Assembly: GCF_026278345.1 (NCBI RefSeq)
Contig: NZ_CP111085.1
Coordinates: 322,001 to 386,000 of the forward strand
Reading direction: 5' to 3'
DNA length: 64,000 nt
DNA from: Tellurirhabdus rosea
Lineage (GTDB): Bacteria; Bacteroidota; Bacteroidia; Cytophagales; Spirosomataceae
The notes beneath the pieces were generated by a model that ran no database searches, was not told the DNA's origin, and saw only the letters and a program-made list of their open reading frames with translations. Below, in pieces: positions 62,690 to 64,000 of this stretch. The position numbers were made by a program, and so were the translations under genes. Numbering within the stretch: the first letter of the stretch is position 1; each line of letters opens with the position of its first letter.

Positions 62690-64000
62690 ATGGAGTACTC
62701 TTTGTCAATGGCCCGAAACGCCGAGCGCGAGCGGCTTTTTGAACGAAAAGATAATAAAGGCTGGAAAAAGTGGGGACCCTACCTCTCGGAACGTTCCTGG
62801 GGAACGGTGCGGGAAGACTATAGCGTCCACGGAAACGCCTGGAGCTTTATCACGCACGATATGGCCCGCTCCCGGGCGTACCGCTGGGGCGAAGACGGCA
62901 TCGGGGGCATCTCCGACAACAAAGGCCATATCTGCTTCGCCCTTGCTTTCTGGAACCATCGCGACGGCATCATCAAGGAACGCCTTTTCGGCCTGACCGG
63001 TCCGGAAGGCAACCACGGGGAAGACGTGAAAGAGGCGTATTACTACCTCGACAGTACGCCCACGCACTCGTACATGAAAATGCTGTACAAGTACCCGCAG
63101 CAACCCTTCCCGTACGCCCAGCTGGTGGAAGAAACCCGCAGCCGAAACCGGCAGGAACCGGAATTTGAACTGGCCGACACCGGCATCTTCGACAATGACG
63201 AGTATTTCGACATTTTCATCGAATATGCCAAAGCCGAGCAGAACGATATTCTGGTCAAAATAACGGCCTTCAACCGCAGTGACGAGGCCGCCCCGCTGAC
63301 GCTGCTTCCCACGCTCTGGTTCCGGAACACCTGGTCATGGGGCTACGAGCAGTACACGTACAAACCCATGCTGACGGGCATCGCCAACACCCAGGTCTCC
63401 GTCGATCATAAACTGCTGGGCAAGTACAAGCTTTACTGCGACGGGGCCGACGAACTGCTTTTCTGCGAAAACGAAACGAATACCGAACGGCTTTACAACC
63501 TGCCCAACGCGACGCTGTACGTCAAGGACGGCATCAACAACTACATCACGAGCGGCGACCGGAAGTTTGTCAACCATAACCAGATCGGCACGAAGGCGGC
63601 GGCGCGGTACACCCGGACGGTCGCTCCCGGCGAATCGGTGAGCATCCGCCTCCGGTTCAGCGACCAGACGCACATGACGCAGCCGTTCGCCGATTTTGAC
63701 CCGCTTTTTGCCAAAAGCAAACAGGAAGCGGACGAGTTTTTTGACGACCTCCAGCGCAACGTGCCCGATCCCGAACTGCGCAACATCCAGCGACAGGCCT
63801 ATGCGGGCATGATGTGGAACAAGCAGTTCTATTATTACAACGTCAACGAGTGGCTCAAGGGTGATCCGAAGATGCCGATTCCGTTCCACGGACGGGCTTT
63901 TCAGCGCAACGGCACCTGGCGGCACATGTACACGGCCAACATTCTGTCGATGCCCGACAAATGGGAATACCCCTGGTTTGCCGCCTGGGACCTGGCCTTC
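62690..64000 (+). CDS. GH63/MGH1-like glycosidase, 3' end beyond window
   Basis: 437 codons are present from the ATG at 62690 to the window edge, with no stop. The N-terminus MARNAERERLFERKDNKGWKKWGPYLSERSWGTVREDYS and VHGNAWSFITHDMARSRAYRWGEDGIGGI are typical of the ~880-aa bacterial proteins annotated as glucosidases with an MGH1-like (alpha/alpha)6 domain. The visible part ends in IPFHGRAFQRNGTWRHMYTANILSMPDKWEYPWFAAWDLAF, where the catalytic barrel begins and a substrate carboxylate (WDLAF) lies. Cytosolic, as no signal peptide is seen. Substrate (alpha-glucan, trehalose-like or mannosyl-glycerate) cannot be set from this half. Confidence 0.85.
   Translation, partial: MEYSLSMARNAERERLFERKDNKGWKKWGPYLSERSWGTVREDYSVHGNAWSFITHDMARSRAYRWGEDGIGGISDNKGHICFALAFWNHRDGIIKERLFGLTGPEGNHGEDVKEAYYYLDSTPTHSYMKMLYKYPQQPFPYAQLVEETRSRNRQEPEFELADTGIFDNDEYFDIFIEYAKAEQNDILVKITAFNRSDEAAPLTLLPTLWFRNTWSWGYEQYTYKPMLTGIANTQVSVDHKLLGKYKLYCDGADELLFCENETNTERLYNLPNATLYVKDGINNYITSGDRKFVNHNQIGTKAAARYTRTVAPGESVSIRLRFSDQTHMTQPFADFDPLFAKSKQEADEFFDDLQRNVPDPELRNIQRQAYAGMMWNKQFYYYNVNEWLKGDPKMPIPFHGRAFQRNGTWRHMYTANILSMPDKWEYPWFAAWDLAF

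Noticed and set aside
62499-62996. 165-codon frame at the start of the glycosidase
   Set aside because: Different frame from the continuous 437-codon glycosidase frame, which has clear family motifs.

Overview
The window looks like chromosomal DNA of a Cytophagales member of the Bacteroidota (Spirosoma/Larkinella-like). The evidence is a SusC/SusD pair, a type IX secretion C-terminal sorting domain on a large protease, a BamA-like lipoprotein of TamL type, a VWA + TPR (Bat-like) pair, the LptE-TPR-SecG gene order, a fused IcmF mutase, and several TAnnTTTG-type promoter boxes. Most genes are GC-rich at third positions. The first ~1.3 kb is clearly AT-rich and different.

Layout. 1-1360: AT-rich foreign-looking DNA with one gene running off the left edge, abutting the 3' end of a tRNA-Arg gene. 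This is the usual position of an integrated element. 1362-1783: tRNA-Arg, -Pro and -Ser, all on the minus strand, with self-complementary spacers. 1947-9431: plus-strand housekeeping genes (Bat-like pair, thiolase, purC, STAS protein, RNase Z, two glycosyltransferases). 9469-13192: minus-strand secreted M4 protease and a small secreted protein. 13610-19687: gltBD glutamate synthase. 19756-30320: minus-strand carbonic anhydrase, small secreted protein, SusD/SusC, and a LuxR-type response regulator with a propeller-type sensor kinase. 30681-43247: aminotransferase, queuosine-precursor transporter, heptad-repeat protein, SpoU methyltransferase divergent from TamL, miaB, sigma-54-type regulator, lptE, TPR protein, secG, subtilase lipoprotein. 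43316-56789: hypothetical protein, groESL, LolD-like ATPase, sucC, M48 protease, FAH-fold protein, M23 peptidase, bcp, split transketolase, and an ECF sigma operon. 56961-64000: icmF, S41-like protease, DUF2267 protein and the start of a GH63/MGH1-like glycosidase.

Several genes form plausible working groups. GltB and GltD assimilate ammonia. GroES and GroEL form the chaperonin. LptE, TamL and SecG serve envelope biogenesis and export. SusC and SusD form an outer-membrane importer, probably controlled by the adjacent two-component pair. The ECF sigma factor sits with a membrane-anchored likely anti-sigma protein and a periplasmic Spy-like protein.

The most unusual content is repetitive. Many intergenic gaps hold a long stem-loop. 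In about half of them both arms are built from a short tandem unit peculiar to that locus; others are unique-sequence stems or degenerate copies shared between loci. One such element forms a terminator-like leader directly before miaB. A separate 63-bp double palindrome sits in frame inside the catalytic part of icmF, where it encodes exactly 21 residues. REP-like palindromes lie between the STAS gene and RNase Z. The lptE signal peptide appears to be built from intergenic repeat sequence. All functional calls come from reading the sequence and recalling families; no database search was run.
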